Shown in pieces: positions 10,518 through 21,342 of a DNA stretch of 64,000 bases; positions within the stretch are counted from its first letter, which is position 1, and every line of letters begins with the position of its first letter. The notes under the pieces were generated by a model. That model made no database searches. It saw only the letters and a list, made by a program, of their open reading frames with translations, and had not been told where the DNA came from. The translations under genes were made by a program, and so were the position numbers. Origin of the DNA: Owenia fusiformis. Its lineage: Eukaryota > Annelida > Polychaeta > Sabellida > Oweniidae. The stretch spans positions 1,743,730-1,807,729 of the forward strand of contig CAIIXF020000007.1 of NCBI GenBank assembly GCA_903813345.2. Direction: 5' to 3'.

Positions 10518-11393
10518 CAGAGATCGCGGTAGACTATCGCCATCCGCCAATCGCGAATTTTCGAAAGAGGTGGCGAAAAATATGTAAAGGTATTTCGCAG
10601 TTATGGCGAATTAGAGGTGTCACGGTTTCCCGATATTGGACCGAATTTCGGTCCAGATGCTTCGGTTCAGGACACGGGACACAAAGGGTTAATATCGGGC
10701 GGTATCGGTACATAGATTCCGTCCCTAAAATGCATAAAAACGTGTATAAATAGTGAGGAACACTTCCGATTTCGTTCTGAAAAATTAAATATTTTCACTT
10801 ACCTCGTACCTAGTTTACACTTCTTTGCATTGAAAAGTGTTATTAACGGACCCACGATTTCAGGTAGATGGTAATGCTTGTTCGTAAATTTCTTCATCGT
10901 CGTCCGCAAATCGAGTGCATTATCAGTATGCCGGATGTAGGAAAGAAATTGAAAAATCAAGCCGGCATCTAAGTCGAAAAAGTCGGCTGTTTGGAAGTAT
11001 TTTGGGACTCCAATATCATAAGGTAAACGAATTGGTGATAGTACACCGTTCAGACTATGTGAAATCCGGATCACATTTGTGGCAGATGCTTTACATTCAA
11101 TTTTAATTGACGTTTTTTATTTCTGAATTTGATTTTGAAAAGTGAAACTGTCATCATCAGACATTGCATCATTTTTTAATGTTCTGTCCCGTCCCGTCAC
11201 GAAAGTACTGTGTCCCGAGACCATTTGTACCATTCCGTACCGTACCGAAATTTTCTTGGACCGTGACACCTCTGTCGAATTCTCTTTTTTTACGGTTTTT
11301 CAAAATGGCTAATTCATATTTTAGTTGGCTAAAAGATTTTTGGAAGAATTAGCCACAATGGCTAACAAGTTTTTTCAACTATCGTGATCTCTG
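10518..11393. mobile_element. hAT-like non-autonomous element (outer)
   Basis: Termini are CAGAGATCGCGGTAG on the left and the reverse complement of CAGAGATCACGATAG on the right, fitting the hAT terminal rule YARNG. The flanking octamers CCGTAATG (10510-10517) and CCGTATTG (11394-11401) agree at 7 of 8 positions, the target duplication length expected for hAT. No transposase frame is present. It is interrupted by the element at 10613-11273. Confidence 0.7.
10613..11273. mobile_element. hAT-like non-autonomous element (inner)
   Basis: It has a 14 bp terminal inverted repeat AGAGGTGTCACGGT. Flanks GGCGAATT (10605-10612) and GTCGAATT (11274-11281) match at 7 of 8 positions. The subterminal regions are rich in CCGATATTGG and ACCGAAATTTCGGTCC-like palindromes. 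A 91-codon minus-strand frame at 10799-11074 resembles nothing I know and is probably chance. Confidence 0.7.
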
Positions 11394-11454
11394 CCGTATT
11401 GGGATGCTTTAATTTATTTCGCAACCCAATAAGGTGTATATTAAAGATTAGCCT

Positions 11455-12703
11455 TCCTGTTATCTCAAAATCTGCTTGGAACCACACCATTGGATTAACA
11501 TGGGAAATTCCTCCAAGAGAATATTCTAGGAATTAGAGAATTGATGCAGTTTACACAATTTGAGAAATTAATATTGGCATGTTAATCCATAGATAATCCT
11601 TGAAAAATAGAACTTTTTGGGAATTATACGGGGCAATCTTATAGTCAATAAAATGTTTTACAGTGTATTGTTGTTTTTTAAATGAAAAACATAAGCAAAA
11701 TGCATGAAAAAACTCCCTCGATTCATTCTACAAACAACCCGCGGTCCTTTCAATTATTTGTCCTAATCTATGTAGCTGATGAAATGTATCTCTTGAACAG
11801 AAAGTACATATTATGGATGCTATATTAGGTCAGATTTCAAGAAGCAATCCCTAAATTAAGCTTGTATCAAATATCACAAATGAGACATATTCAATTAAAG
11901 TTAATGGATATGATGTTTAAATTGGAAACGTGTCCAAGTAAAACATGGAACATACTGTCTGTCTAACAGCAACATAAGAATAAATATTGTTTCCAAGTAT
12001 CCGAGGTTGACATAGGTCTAAATTCAATTTGCACTTTTTAAAAATAAGGTCAATGCACAGACACCATGTTGATATGAGGTAACAAATGAAAATGTTTATG
12101 TCATATGGTGAAAAGTCATTAAAGGAAATATGATTTGATAGAATAGAGATGATACATATTCAAGGAAGAAAAATAAGATTTTATATCATTTTCAAACAGA
12201 ATATGCAAAATTGGTATCTTGAGAGATAATGGCCACTATTTTTGAAATGCTGTAACAAGAAAATCCAGCAAACTCCTCGAGTCGAGGTCTCCAAGTCAAA
12301 AAAATGCGCGACCCTCTCATATATCGGTTGATTATCCCTGTTTATAATTGATTCAAGAGCGTGGCACTGAACGAACCTATATTCCTATTTGTTATGTGTT
12401 TAGTTGTTGGTTGAGTAACATGTTTATGACGTCACAAATGATGCGAAGAATCTTTAAATCAATCAGTGAAGTCTATATTAATTGTTTCTTTAGTTGTTGA
12501 TGTGGCAATACGTGTCTGACGTCAGTAATTTTTTTTATAAATATTAATATTTGAACTCCAGGTCAAAGTCCGAAAAAGATTTCGTATATTAGGAATGCTT
12601 TAAATTTAGAGTGAAAAGTTCATGAAAAATTACTGAGAATTAAAAAAGTTATCAGGAAAAAAGAGGTATATGCCTTGTTCTGTCCCTGCTACCCCTATAT
12701 ATC
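11455..12703. other. Intergenic, no gene recognised
   Basis: AT-rich sequence with no convincing exon. Two TGACGTCA-like sites (near 12428 and 12520) could be chance CRE-type motifs. Confidence 0.5.
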
Positions 12704-12723
12704 AAGGCATTAACATGCAAAAT

Positions 12724-13455
12724 GTCACCATCTGATTATGACTGCATTTATTCCCCATTCTGTATTATAATCCTATCAAACTTATGACTGCAGTTATATC
12801 CCACCCTGTAGTATAATCATATGGGACTTTTGAGTGCAGCTATATCCCACCTTGTGGTATAATCCTATCAAACTTATGACTGCAGTTATTTTCAACCATG
12901 TAATATAATCCTATCAAACTTATGACTGCAGTTATACCCCACCCTGTAGTATAATCATATGGGACTTTTGAGTGCAGCTATATCCCACCTTGTGGTATAA
13001 TCCTATCAAACTTATGACTGCAGTTATTTTCAACCATGTAATATAATCCTATCAAACTTATGACTGCAGTTATACCCCACCCTGTAGTATAATCATATGG
13101 GACTTTTGAGTGCAGCTATATCCCACCTTGTGGTATAATCCTATCAAACTTATGACTGCAGTTATTTTCAACCATGTAATATAATCCTATCAAACTTATG
13201 ACTGCAGTTATACCCCACCCTGTAGTATAATCATATGGGACTTTTGAGTGCAGCTATATCCCACCTTGTGGTATAATCCTATCAAACTAATGACTGCAGT
13301 TATTTTCAACCATGTAATATAATCCTATCAAACTTATAACAGCAGTTATACCCCACCCTGTTGTATAATCCTATTAAACTTATGACTGCAGCTTATATAA
13401 TATAATATAATCATATCAATCTCATGATCGACTGAAGTTATATCCCACTCTGTAG
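12724..13455. repeat. Higher-order tandem satellite (46 bp monomer, 138 bp unit)
   Basis: About 15 monomers of 46 bp start TATAATC. Three monomer types recur in fixed order, giving a 138 bp higher-order unit: GGGACTTTTGAGTGCAG recurs at 12823, 12961, 13099 and 13237, exactly 138 apart. The higher-order copies are nearly identical to one another, while the three monomer types within a unit differ more. The edges are degenerate. Confidence 0.92.
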
Positions 13456-13471
13456 TGTATTTTTTATTAGA

Positions 13472-13567
13472 GGTTATGTCACTATCGTGGCATATATGCC
13501 TGAGGTTTTCAGTGATGCATTGATCTCTGAGAACCGAGGGAATATGTGCCACAATAGTGACGTAAAC
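13472..13567. repeat. Long hairpin (palindromic MITE)
   Basis: GGTTATGTCACTATCGTGGC at the left pairs with GCCACAATAGTGACGTAAAC at the right. The whole 96 bp folds as a near-continuous hairpin. It interrupts the satellite, which resumes at 14033. Confidence 0.65.
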
Positions 13568-13675
13568 ATTTATAACATTCCTATGATGATGTTAGAGAGT
13601 GACAAGAGAGTATCGTTGTCTTCTTTAATAGACAATAATAAATGGTTTAAAAACAAAAATTGATGGTCTGTTCCC

Positions 13676-13916
13676 GTGTACATTTGACCTAATGCATTCC
13701 AACGCGTGATTAACTGAAGATAAAACTATGCAAGCAAATTTTCTAAACCTACAACTTTAGCAGTTTGAGGACACAAATTTATCAATAAACATGATTAATA
13801 AAAACATTTATATGACATAATTTGGGATAAGTGATGTTATGTAAAATAAATGGTGACTGAAGTGAATTTAGAAAAATTGTGCGTAGTTTTATCTTCAGTT
13901 GACTGGAATGTACACC
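13676..13916. repeat. Inverted-repeat element interrupting the satellite
   Basis: The left arm (about 13690-13750, with AACTGAAGATAAAACTATGC) is the imperfect reverse complement of the right arm (about 13862-13912, with GTAGTTTTATCTTCAGTTG). It is probably a small DNA-transposon derivative. Target duplication was not resolved. Confidence 0.5.
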
Positions 13917-14032
13917 CCGAGTAGCAGTCCCAGCGCCTTGACCAATCAGAAAGTTAGCAGGCACAGGCTTTTCAAAACTTATATTGGCCTGCTGTCTTGT
14001 GAACAGTTTATACCATACATCATCATAGGTAT

Positions 14033-14150
14033 GTTATAATCCTATCTAACATATGACTGCAGTAACACACCACCCTGTATTACAATCATAATTATCAAAC
14101 TTATGATTGGCTGTGGTTATACCACACCCTCTAGTGTAATCCCACCAACC
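14033..14150. repeat. Remnant monomers of the 46 bp satellite
   Basis: Diverged monomers (TATAATCCTATCTAACATATGACTG, and CTGTGGTTATACCACACC-type ends) continue the array at 12724-13455 after about 580 bp of inserted sequence. They abut the exon at 14175-14276. Confidence 0.7.
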
Positions 14151-14174
14151 TTGTGGCTGTGTCTGTCTTCTGAC

Positions 14175-14276
14175 CTCTGCCTCAGCTCTCAACAGTTTCA
14201 ACTTGGCCTTCCATATTGTCTCAGCTTCTGTTGCCTTGACAATCTCTATGGGAATCTTAACAGCCTCTTCGTGTAG
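14175..14276 (-). CDS. Probable internal exon of a minus-strand coiled-coil gene
   Basis: On the minus strand an acceptor (GCTGTTGTAG) precedes 34 codons with no stop, followed by a donor GTCAGA. The product begins LHEEAVKIPIEIVK and continues rich in A, E and K with heptad-like spacing (AETIWKAKLKLLRAEAE), as in a coiled coil. Phase is 0 at both ends. The codon use is unlike the AT-rich flank. Phase would allow direct joining to the exon at 37411-37509, giving a continuous helical segment. I do not recognise the family. Confidence 0.55.
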
Positions 14277-14582
14277 CTACAACAGCATAATCATACTATA
14301 TATAAAACAACAATATAATTATACATTTTAGGTTTTTTCTATATTGTTCAAGATTGATTTTTTAATATTTTCTGTAGATCTCCAGATTGAAACTAGAAAA
14401 CAGACACTCCATGGAGTAACAAATACCACCGAACAAAACATATTTTTGATAATGGCCATAAGTGGCCATCTTGGAAAGTTCTCCTTTAACAGAGCATATC
14501 AGCATTTAAAAGGATTGGAATTGTTGTGCTGAACTGAATTCAACATTGTTTTTCTTTTAAACCAACTATTGAAAACATTCTG
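14277..14582. repeat. Fragment of the GGAGTA(G)CAAATCCCACCG repeat
   Basis: Bases 14410-14530 match the head of the repeat at 8936 (ACTCCATGGAGTAACAAATA, then AAGTGGCCATCTTGG). The rest is AT-rich with no gene seen. Confidence 0.5.
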
Positions 14583-15240
14583 TAACAAGGTATTAACATG
14601 ACAAAATGTCACCACCTAGTTGCTCACAATATTATGAGTTCAATCTTAAGTCAGATCTGAGAACTAGTAGATTTTTTAAAAAGGGCAATTTGAAGCAAGA
14701 TGAAAAAATACCTTTTTGACCTTGAGAAAGTCATTGAAGGTCAAATTTTTTGGACCTTGAAAAAGTCAAATCTGAAAAAATGGTCAATTTGAAACAAATT
14801 GAAAAAGACCTTTTTGACCTTTCTTTGACCTTGAGAAGATCATTGGTCAAATCTCAAATCCAAAGTCAGATTTGAACTTCTGATAGCTTGTGGATAATTT
14901 TGAAAAAAATTTGAAGCAAGTTGATAAAATACCTTTTTGACCTTTTTAACCTTTTTGAAGTCAGCCTAAACAGTATTTGTTAAGTTATTGGAAGTTATAA
15001 GAATTTGTTACAGACGCCAACCACCAACCCCCACCCACCGATTGCCAACCACCAACCACCGTAAAAACCCAAAGAAAAAACCTTTAAAATGCCACCAGAA
15101 AACAAGATGGCCACCTAAAAGTTAATTAGCTCTAGAACTTGATATCCTCTATCATGTGTGTGGATTTGGAGAAGATCTGATGAGCAGTTTTCCTGAAATG
15201 GCGATGACAAAAAGCCGGACAATCACGATAATGCCATCAT
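14583..15240. repeat. Dispersed repeat with GACCTT minisatellite core and CCACCAACC tail
   Basis: Head: AAGGTATTAACATGACAAAA then TGTCACCACCTAGTTGCTC. The core has reiterated TTTTTGACCTTGA and GGTCATTGAAGGTCAAAT phrases. The tail has CCACCAACCCCCACCC runs and TGGCGATGACA. The same architecture is at 26843-27375 and in part at 35700-36045, 6890-7015 and (reversed) 58165-58275, so it is a mobile family with TGTCACCACC/GGTGGTGACA ends. Confidence 0.75.
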
Positions 15241-15437
15241 CATGACGAATATATTCCACCAAGGTGTGTAAAAGTGTCTCTCAAATTGAAGTCATGTATT
15301 CATTTGAATGGATTGTTAAAGCAATCATTAAGCTACTTCACTCGCTTTAGGGAACAAAGAACTATTGTTATCTATCATTCTACTGTCTAATATCAATGTA
15401 GAAGAGCTCTGTTACATTTGTTGGAAAGCTGAAAGAT
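15241..15437. other. Intergenic, no gene recognised
   Basis: Short AT-rich interval with no recognisable feature. Confidence 0.4.
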
Positions 15438-15990
15438 AAAAGGGTTTATCCCATACTTGGACGTGTTACAGGTACATAAAGCCGGTTTGTAAAAACCTAT
15501 ATTTTCATCAGCGGGCAGATATAGCTTTACGTCCCGCTCCGAGCGGGCAGATATAGTATATCTGCCCACTACGTCATAATCGCTGTTTCCGTATTGGGTC
15601 TTTTTTGTAACGTTCGCATACTGTAAACGACAATGGAGAAAAACGCAGACAATCGCGATCTGTTTGATGCTTTAGAGAAGGGAAGGAGCAGTATGCCCCG
15701 TTAATAATCAAATATTTGAACAGGAAAATCCGGCTACGGACAAGAATAAAAAAACTGGACATGAATATTTTAAAATAATTCCACGATTGGTTGCAACAAT
15801 TGAACCATTTGATTGGTATGGGATAAACAGATCATCCTATAGTCGGTTCAGGATATTGGAATTATCCCTTGGCCAATATAATATATCTTCCCTCGGGGCC
15901 TACGGCCCTCGGGCAGATAAGTTATATTGGCCTAGGGATAATCCCAATATCTTGAACCTCATATAGGATAATCTCTATATACAATATATC
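15438..15990. repeat. Two adjacent palindromic elements
   Basis: GGGTTTATCCCATAC (about 15441) and GTATGGGATAAAC (about 15818) form the ends of one inverted repeat. Inside it, GCGGGCAGATATAG phrases recur. A second hairpin follows at about 15838-15968: TTCAGGATATTGGAATTATC pairs with GATAATCCCAATATCTTGAA around CCCTCGGGGCCTACGGCCC. No coding capacity is evident. Confidence 0.6.
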
Positions 15991-17639
15991 ATAAAAAATA
16001 GATTCACAACTTATTGAATTGCTGAGGTGAACCTATTATGAAACCAACACTCATCCTGTAATCATTTCAAAATATTCCAATCAAGCCCTTAACATGTAAC
16101 AAAATGTCATCACCTTGTTATACACAGTATTAGAATCTGAGTTTTGAGTCTACTTGACTACAGCTGCTGAAATTATTGCTTCAAACAAATTGAATAAAGA
16201 ATGTTGACATGGTAATGGATAAACGTTTCATCAGATTATGTCACAGATTTTTAAAGGGTTCCGATAAGCATCCCGTAAAAAAAACAATATGGCGGTCCAG
16301 GCGAATCAACTGGATCAGTCCATTTTTAAGAAATAAGGGGAGTTCTGTAAAATCCAGTTTATTGAAATTGTCTTTGAGATAAAGTAATCCGTTTATAATG
16401 ATTTTGAAAATGTTATCCAAAGAGTGATTAAGTTCAAAGAATACATGTACAACAGCCAATATAAATCCTTGTATTAGAACTGCTTTGTTTCATTTGTAGG
16501 ATATTTCATATGCCAAGCTGTGTGCTATTACGTTATGGGGAAATTTAGATGCCAATTTTTCCTTATTATACACAAATAGAAGATCCTGAAACTTCACCCA
16601 TAAATGAGGAAATGATTTGTCAAAATAAAAATCACCCTTTCATAAATGTGTCACGATCTATAATATACTTATGCTTTATAACGGTTAGAGGTGTTGACAC
16701 AATGACCTCGAACCTGTGAACCCTTGAGTATTATTCCGGGATCGGGCCTTTTATACTAAACGGTGAGCAACACCAGAAACGAGTGTTCGATTTGCTAAAC
16801 GATATGCGTCACCCTTTAAGTGGCTCAAAATAATATTCATGAACTGACTTTGTGGATGGGTCAATAGATATTAACTGGTGTGCTGGTCCTCTTTGGTCCA
16901 CGTGTCACTGGTATAAAAGTAAAAACAACAAAAAAGTAAAATAAAATAAAAAATTATCTCTTAGAATTTTTAATGCAAATCAAATCGATAATTCCTCCTT
17001 CCTTTTAAATATAATTTTCTTCGTGACAAAGGACGGGTGTCATTAAGGGCCCTTTTTAGCCCCCAAAGATATCTGATAATAATGCATATCATATTGAAGA
17101 AAAATCATTTGTGCTTTATAAAAATACAATTTCAGCGAATTTTGACCTTTGATGTTCACACAACAGTCATTTAAAGATCATATACCATTTTTGGTGTTTT
17201 TACAAAAAATTCTTTATTTATTGTTGTCTAAGTAAATAGTATTTAAATATTAGCCAATATAAATATATTAAAATGTAATATATGAAATACTGAAGAAAAG
17301 ATACGATTAAAATTATTTTCATGGAAAAGCACATAGGGCAATATTGACAAAATGCAAATGCTATTTTGGTAGGTTCTGGGCTGGCAATGGGTACATTTCA
17401 ATTGTGACTGTAATGGATTACTATTGACTTTTATCAACATCACAGGGCAACATTTAAGCAACTTAAATACAAGGAAAATCAAAGATTTCCTCTCATTTCT
17501 AAAACGAGGAACAAAAGCATGAATTCAAGGAAAATAAATGATGGCCTGTGCCAAAATATATAACATATGAGAAAGTTGTGGCACAGTAAAGGATATGTAT
17601 AGGATATCATATGATTTTAAATGATTTTATCTTTATCTC
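15991..17639. other. Intergenic, no gene recognised
   Basis: AT-rich sequence. A partial head of the TTAACATGTAACAAAATGTCA repeat lies near 16089. No exon with convincing splice sites was seen on either strand. Confidence 0.45.
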
Positions 17640-18005
17640 GGAGTTGATATCAATATCTTGCCAAGTTAGCATAGCGAATTAGCGCAGATATTGATATCAA
17701 TGAGTTGGATTAACACAATATCACGAAAATTCATAGGATGTTCTACTTTTCCCATAGTTCACCTCTAAAACTAAACAAAGCATATCAAAACAACATCCAT
17801 TCATTCATTCATCCCCGTGATGTCATCAAATCAATATGTAACAAAACACATCATATTGGTGGTAGTTTTCAAATCCCTGCCAAAAGGTGATATCTGTGAA
17901 ATATTTTCCGTATTCCACAGATATCACTTTTTCCACGCATTTGCAAAATATCATAAATATGTTTTCATGTTACCTAACAGAGTGGAACAGAGTTCAACTA
18001 TGGGA
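17640..18005. repeat. Cluster of short hairpins
   Basis: GATATCAATATCT (about 17648) pairs with GATATTGATATC (about 17687). GTGATATCTGTG (17888) pairs with CACAGATATCAC (17916). TCCCATAGTT (17751) pairs with AACTATGGGA (17996). The last pair could be the ends of a roughly 250 bp MITE. Confidence 0.5.
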
Positions 18006-19279
18006 TAAAGAATGAAAATAGGTACATAATTGAATTACCACTCCAAAAATATTAAATATGAGGGTTTAAAGAAAGAATATTGAATATGAGATTCAAAAAG
18101 ACAAGTGGCCTCATGTCTCACATTACCCAAACCCCAGATCCTCGATGTCATATATACTGTACACTGTATATCAATGTTATTTACTGGGAGGATTGAATAT
18201 GGAGTCTATAGCAATGGTCAATACGATATTTCCAGATGGATATTTTTTCCCTAGAAGCGGAACCCAAACTCAGTCATGACATAGAAGCTAACTTTTGCAA
18301 TTAATAGAAACTTGTTTTTTATTACATTTTTGTGTTCTATATTTGAGATGAAATAATATGAGATTCATTTCTACAAGAGGATGGAACGAATGTGAACTTG
18401 TATATTGAACTATACTCCTTTTCTGAATAAACAGAACAACATTTTATCCAAGCCAATTAAGAAAACCAAGGCCAATGAGTGTAATTTATGCCCAGTTAAA
18501 CTAACACAATAACAACTTTTTGTCTGGACTCACTTATTATGTAAGAATGAATTGTATTACTGTTTAGTGCATTAAATGTCAAGTATACTATTTGTATTTA
18601 ATTTCAAATGCCTATCTCACTTATCGAAGGTATACAAGAAATGTTATTTTGAAACAAATTCAGCACAACCAAAACCATGTCCACATAATATGACAAATCC
18701 AAGATGGCTGCCACAATTTTAGATCCATGCACATGTGAAGAAGTTAGAAATACACATGGTCCACAAGTTCCATCCCCAATAAAATGGGAAGTTTAAGGTT
18801 TTCACACATATCAACTCTATTTCTATATACTTTATATTTGTGGTAAGGCTTGTGATCTAGGTAAACTTAGCATGTTCATGTACCTCCTATCCTCTGAAGC
18901 TAAAAACAGAAAAAGTGACTTCAATTGAGAAAAATGAATCTTATGGGCTCCATATACATTTTGAGTGGCTGTCCGGCTAAAGTTAGATACTACTGATAAT
19001 CTGAGATTGAAAATTATTTCAAGTTTAGTCCTCAGCCTCTCATAACGGATAACTTCGAGGTAATTGTGTTGTTACTGCAAAAACCTCTATTTCTTCATCA
19101 CAAATCTACCATATTTTGCATCTGTCAAAACCCTTCATTTCATGTTAATTTTCAGACTTTTGCTTGTGCCATCATTAAATATATATATTCAACTTGTTAT
19201 TCAGAATATTTTAAGAACTTTTCATGAATTTTTTTATTTTCACACTTTTGAAAAAATGACTAAGTCAGAGAATGGCCTC
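18006..19279. other. Intergenic, no gene recognised
   Basis: AT-rich sequence. Open frames here are short and have no recognisable motif or splice context. Confidence 0.45.
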
Positions 19280-19971
19280 TTAACCTTTACCATGCTGCCT
19301 TATTTCAGCAAATATATCCCACGCAACTGGCTTATTTTTCAAAGAGTGCAAAAAATGATTAAATAATTAATATCTCAATAACTACTGAATGAATCTGGAT
19401 AAAATTTTCACAAAGGGAAGATACAGTGGCCTGGCTCATGAAAAAAATGTTCTCATGAATTTATTCGTACATTAACACGACTGGGCATAAATATACCATG
19501 AATACTCCTCCGGAATCCGCCGCTCCGCCTCTTCGTCTGGTCAGAATCCAAATCTGAATTTGCAGCGATCGAATGTTCAATTTTTCAATTCAGAAAATAT
19601 TCTAGTTTCTATTTTCGATGACCGTTATCGGCTTCCAAGAGCCTAAAGAGCTCGAAATCGTAATCCATTTCCTCCACATTTTCGTTGTGATCGTATTTGT
19701 CCGCCATTTTGTACGATTCGTTCACTAAAAACGACTAAAAAACTGTATAAATTGTTGAATTGAGAATTATTTTTCGAAATATCGCCATTTCTAGGTCAAC
19801 AGGAAGTCATGTTAGGCACTGAATAAATCGGGCAATCTAATTGGACAATACGAATGGCGCGAAAAAGTAAAGTTTTTAAAAGTTTGAAATCGGGCGTACG
19901 GGTCCGCCGGCAGTTGTGAGAGACATTTTAGTCTCGGCGGACTCGTCCGCCGGCAGCACGCTAAAGGTTAA
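19280..19971. mobile_element. piggyBac-type MITE
   Basis: The two ends read TTAACCTTTACCATGCTGCC (left) and, on the reverse strand from 19971, TTAACCTTTAGCGTGCTGCC. That is an 18 of 20 match including the TTAA target site typical of piggyBac. Subterminal CCGGCGGACGAGTCCGCC is itself palindromic. No transposase frame is present. Confidence 0.7.
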
Positions 19972-21342
19972 TAGCATGTCCCCTTTGAATTTGTTCAAGA
20001 AATTTTGTTAAAGTCCCCATCTAAAGTTTAAACCACTTTGGCTTATATTGTAGTCTTACCCAATGTTATCAAAGTGTGATATGTGAAACTTTTTTTTTAA
20101 ATTTCAAAAAGTGGTTTTTGATGGACTTTTTGTTCCAAAATTTGTGAATTTATTTAAAACTAACTTTTAGAGGTCACACATATCTTTTAATTAGCCACAA
20201 CTCATACCAATGCATAGCATTCATCCTCGCATGTTTTTGCCGAAAAAATTAAGAAAATCGGTTCATAAATAAGCGAGAAATGAACTTATCAGTGCATGAA
20301 AATGGTTCCGAGGAAAATGCATTTAAAAATTCTAGTTCTCATAGAAACCAATGGTACATACAATGATATCTAAAACATAATATGTTCTTCCTTTTAACCT
20401 GGTAAGACAATCAACATTGGTATATTATTGAAGTCTAGCATATTTAGAAAAGATTGACATCGAAAAAAAAATTTCAATTTTTTTCAAAAAGTTTTTGCTA
20501 CCTTAGTCACGCGGTAGTATCTCTTCGGGACGTATCGAAACCACTCCGTCCCGAAAAAACCGTTAATTTGAATTTAAAACCTACCCCAGTGGTTGAAAAT
20601 CATGGATTGTGAGTCTCACACTTCACCGTTTTTCTTCAAACTTGTTCCGTACAAAGCTTCACAGAAATACCTTTCAGTCGATACATTGTTTTCGTGTACA
20701 AAGTACCTCGTTTTAGCGGCGTTTTGGTCCCCAGCTGTGAGATAAAGCAAATTTTCATAACTTTCAACTGTAAGTCAAGTTATCTCGCCAGTCTTTTACC
20801 CATTCTCGCCCATAATTTCAGAATGGACTCCCATTACAACCTTCCATCGCTACGTCTTGATTTTTGGGCATCAAACGCAGCAGTTTCTAAATCATCCACA
20901 CATCTCTTCAAATTTGACCAATACGTCCCGTCGTCTTCCACTACGCCCCGCCGAGTCTATCACTATACACGTAGAGTTGCATTCTAAAACAATTTGTCCA
21001 TCGATGTGTCCGTTTGTAGGTTGCCATTGTCGATTCTAAATACCAATCGGATTGTGTTTTAAGATTTACCCATTCTTGTCCATTTTCAATATACCTATAA
21101 TAGGGTGGTGGTGGTCCAAAATCTCCCTAAAATTTAGATTTCCCGATATTGCAATATAAAGATTTTAATTACTGAACAATTGAAAATATTTTTAAGAAAC
21201 GTTTAAAGTGCCCTATCCTTGAAAAAATGTTAAAATGCGAAAGGATGGTTGATGTCAATTATATTATTTCCAGCATAACGTTAGAAACATGTATCATTTT
21301 ATATGGTACACGTTTCATAATGTAATCCAATGGAATCATACA

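Larger units (their letters stand above)
10490..11454. mobile_element. Palindromic MITE split by a hAT-like element
   Basis: The arms at 10490-10511 and 11433-11454 are reverse complements at 21 of 22 positions (GGTTAATCTTTAATATACAC). Inside them ATTGGG and CCCAAT also pair. Removing the insertion between the arms leaves a palindrome of roughly 80 bp. It is the outermost shell of a three-level nest. Confidence 0.75.

Noticed and set aside
10799-11074. 91-codon minus-strand frame
   Set aside because: Lies inside the inner hAT-like element, no known motif, probably chance.
12724-13455. CRISPR-like array
   Set aside because: Eukaryotic context; adjacent monomers with no unique spacers; it is a higher-order tandem satellite.
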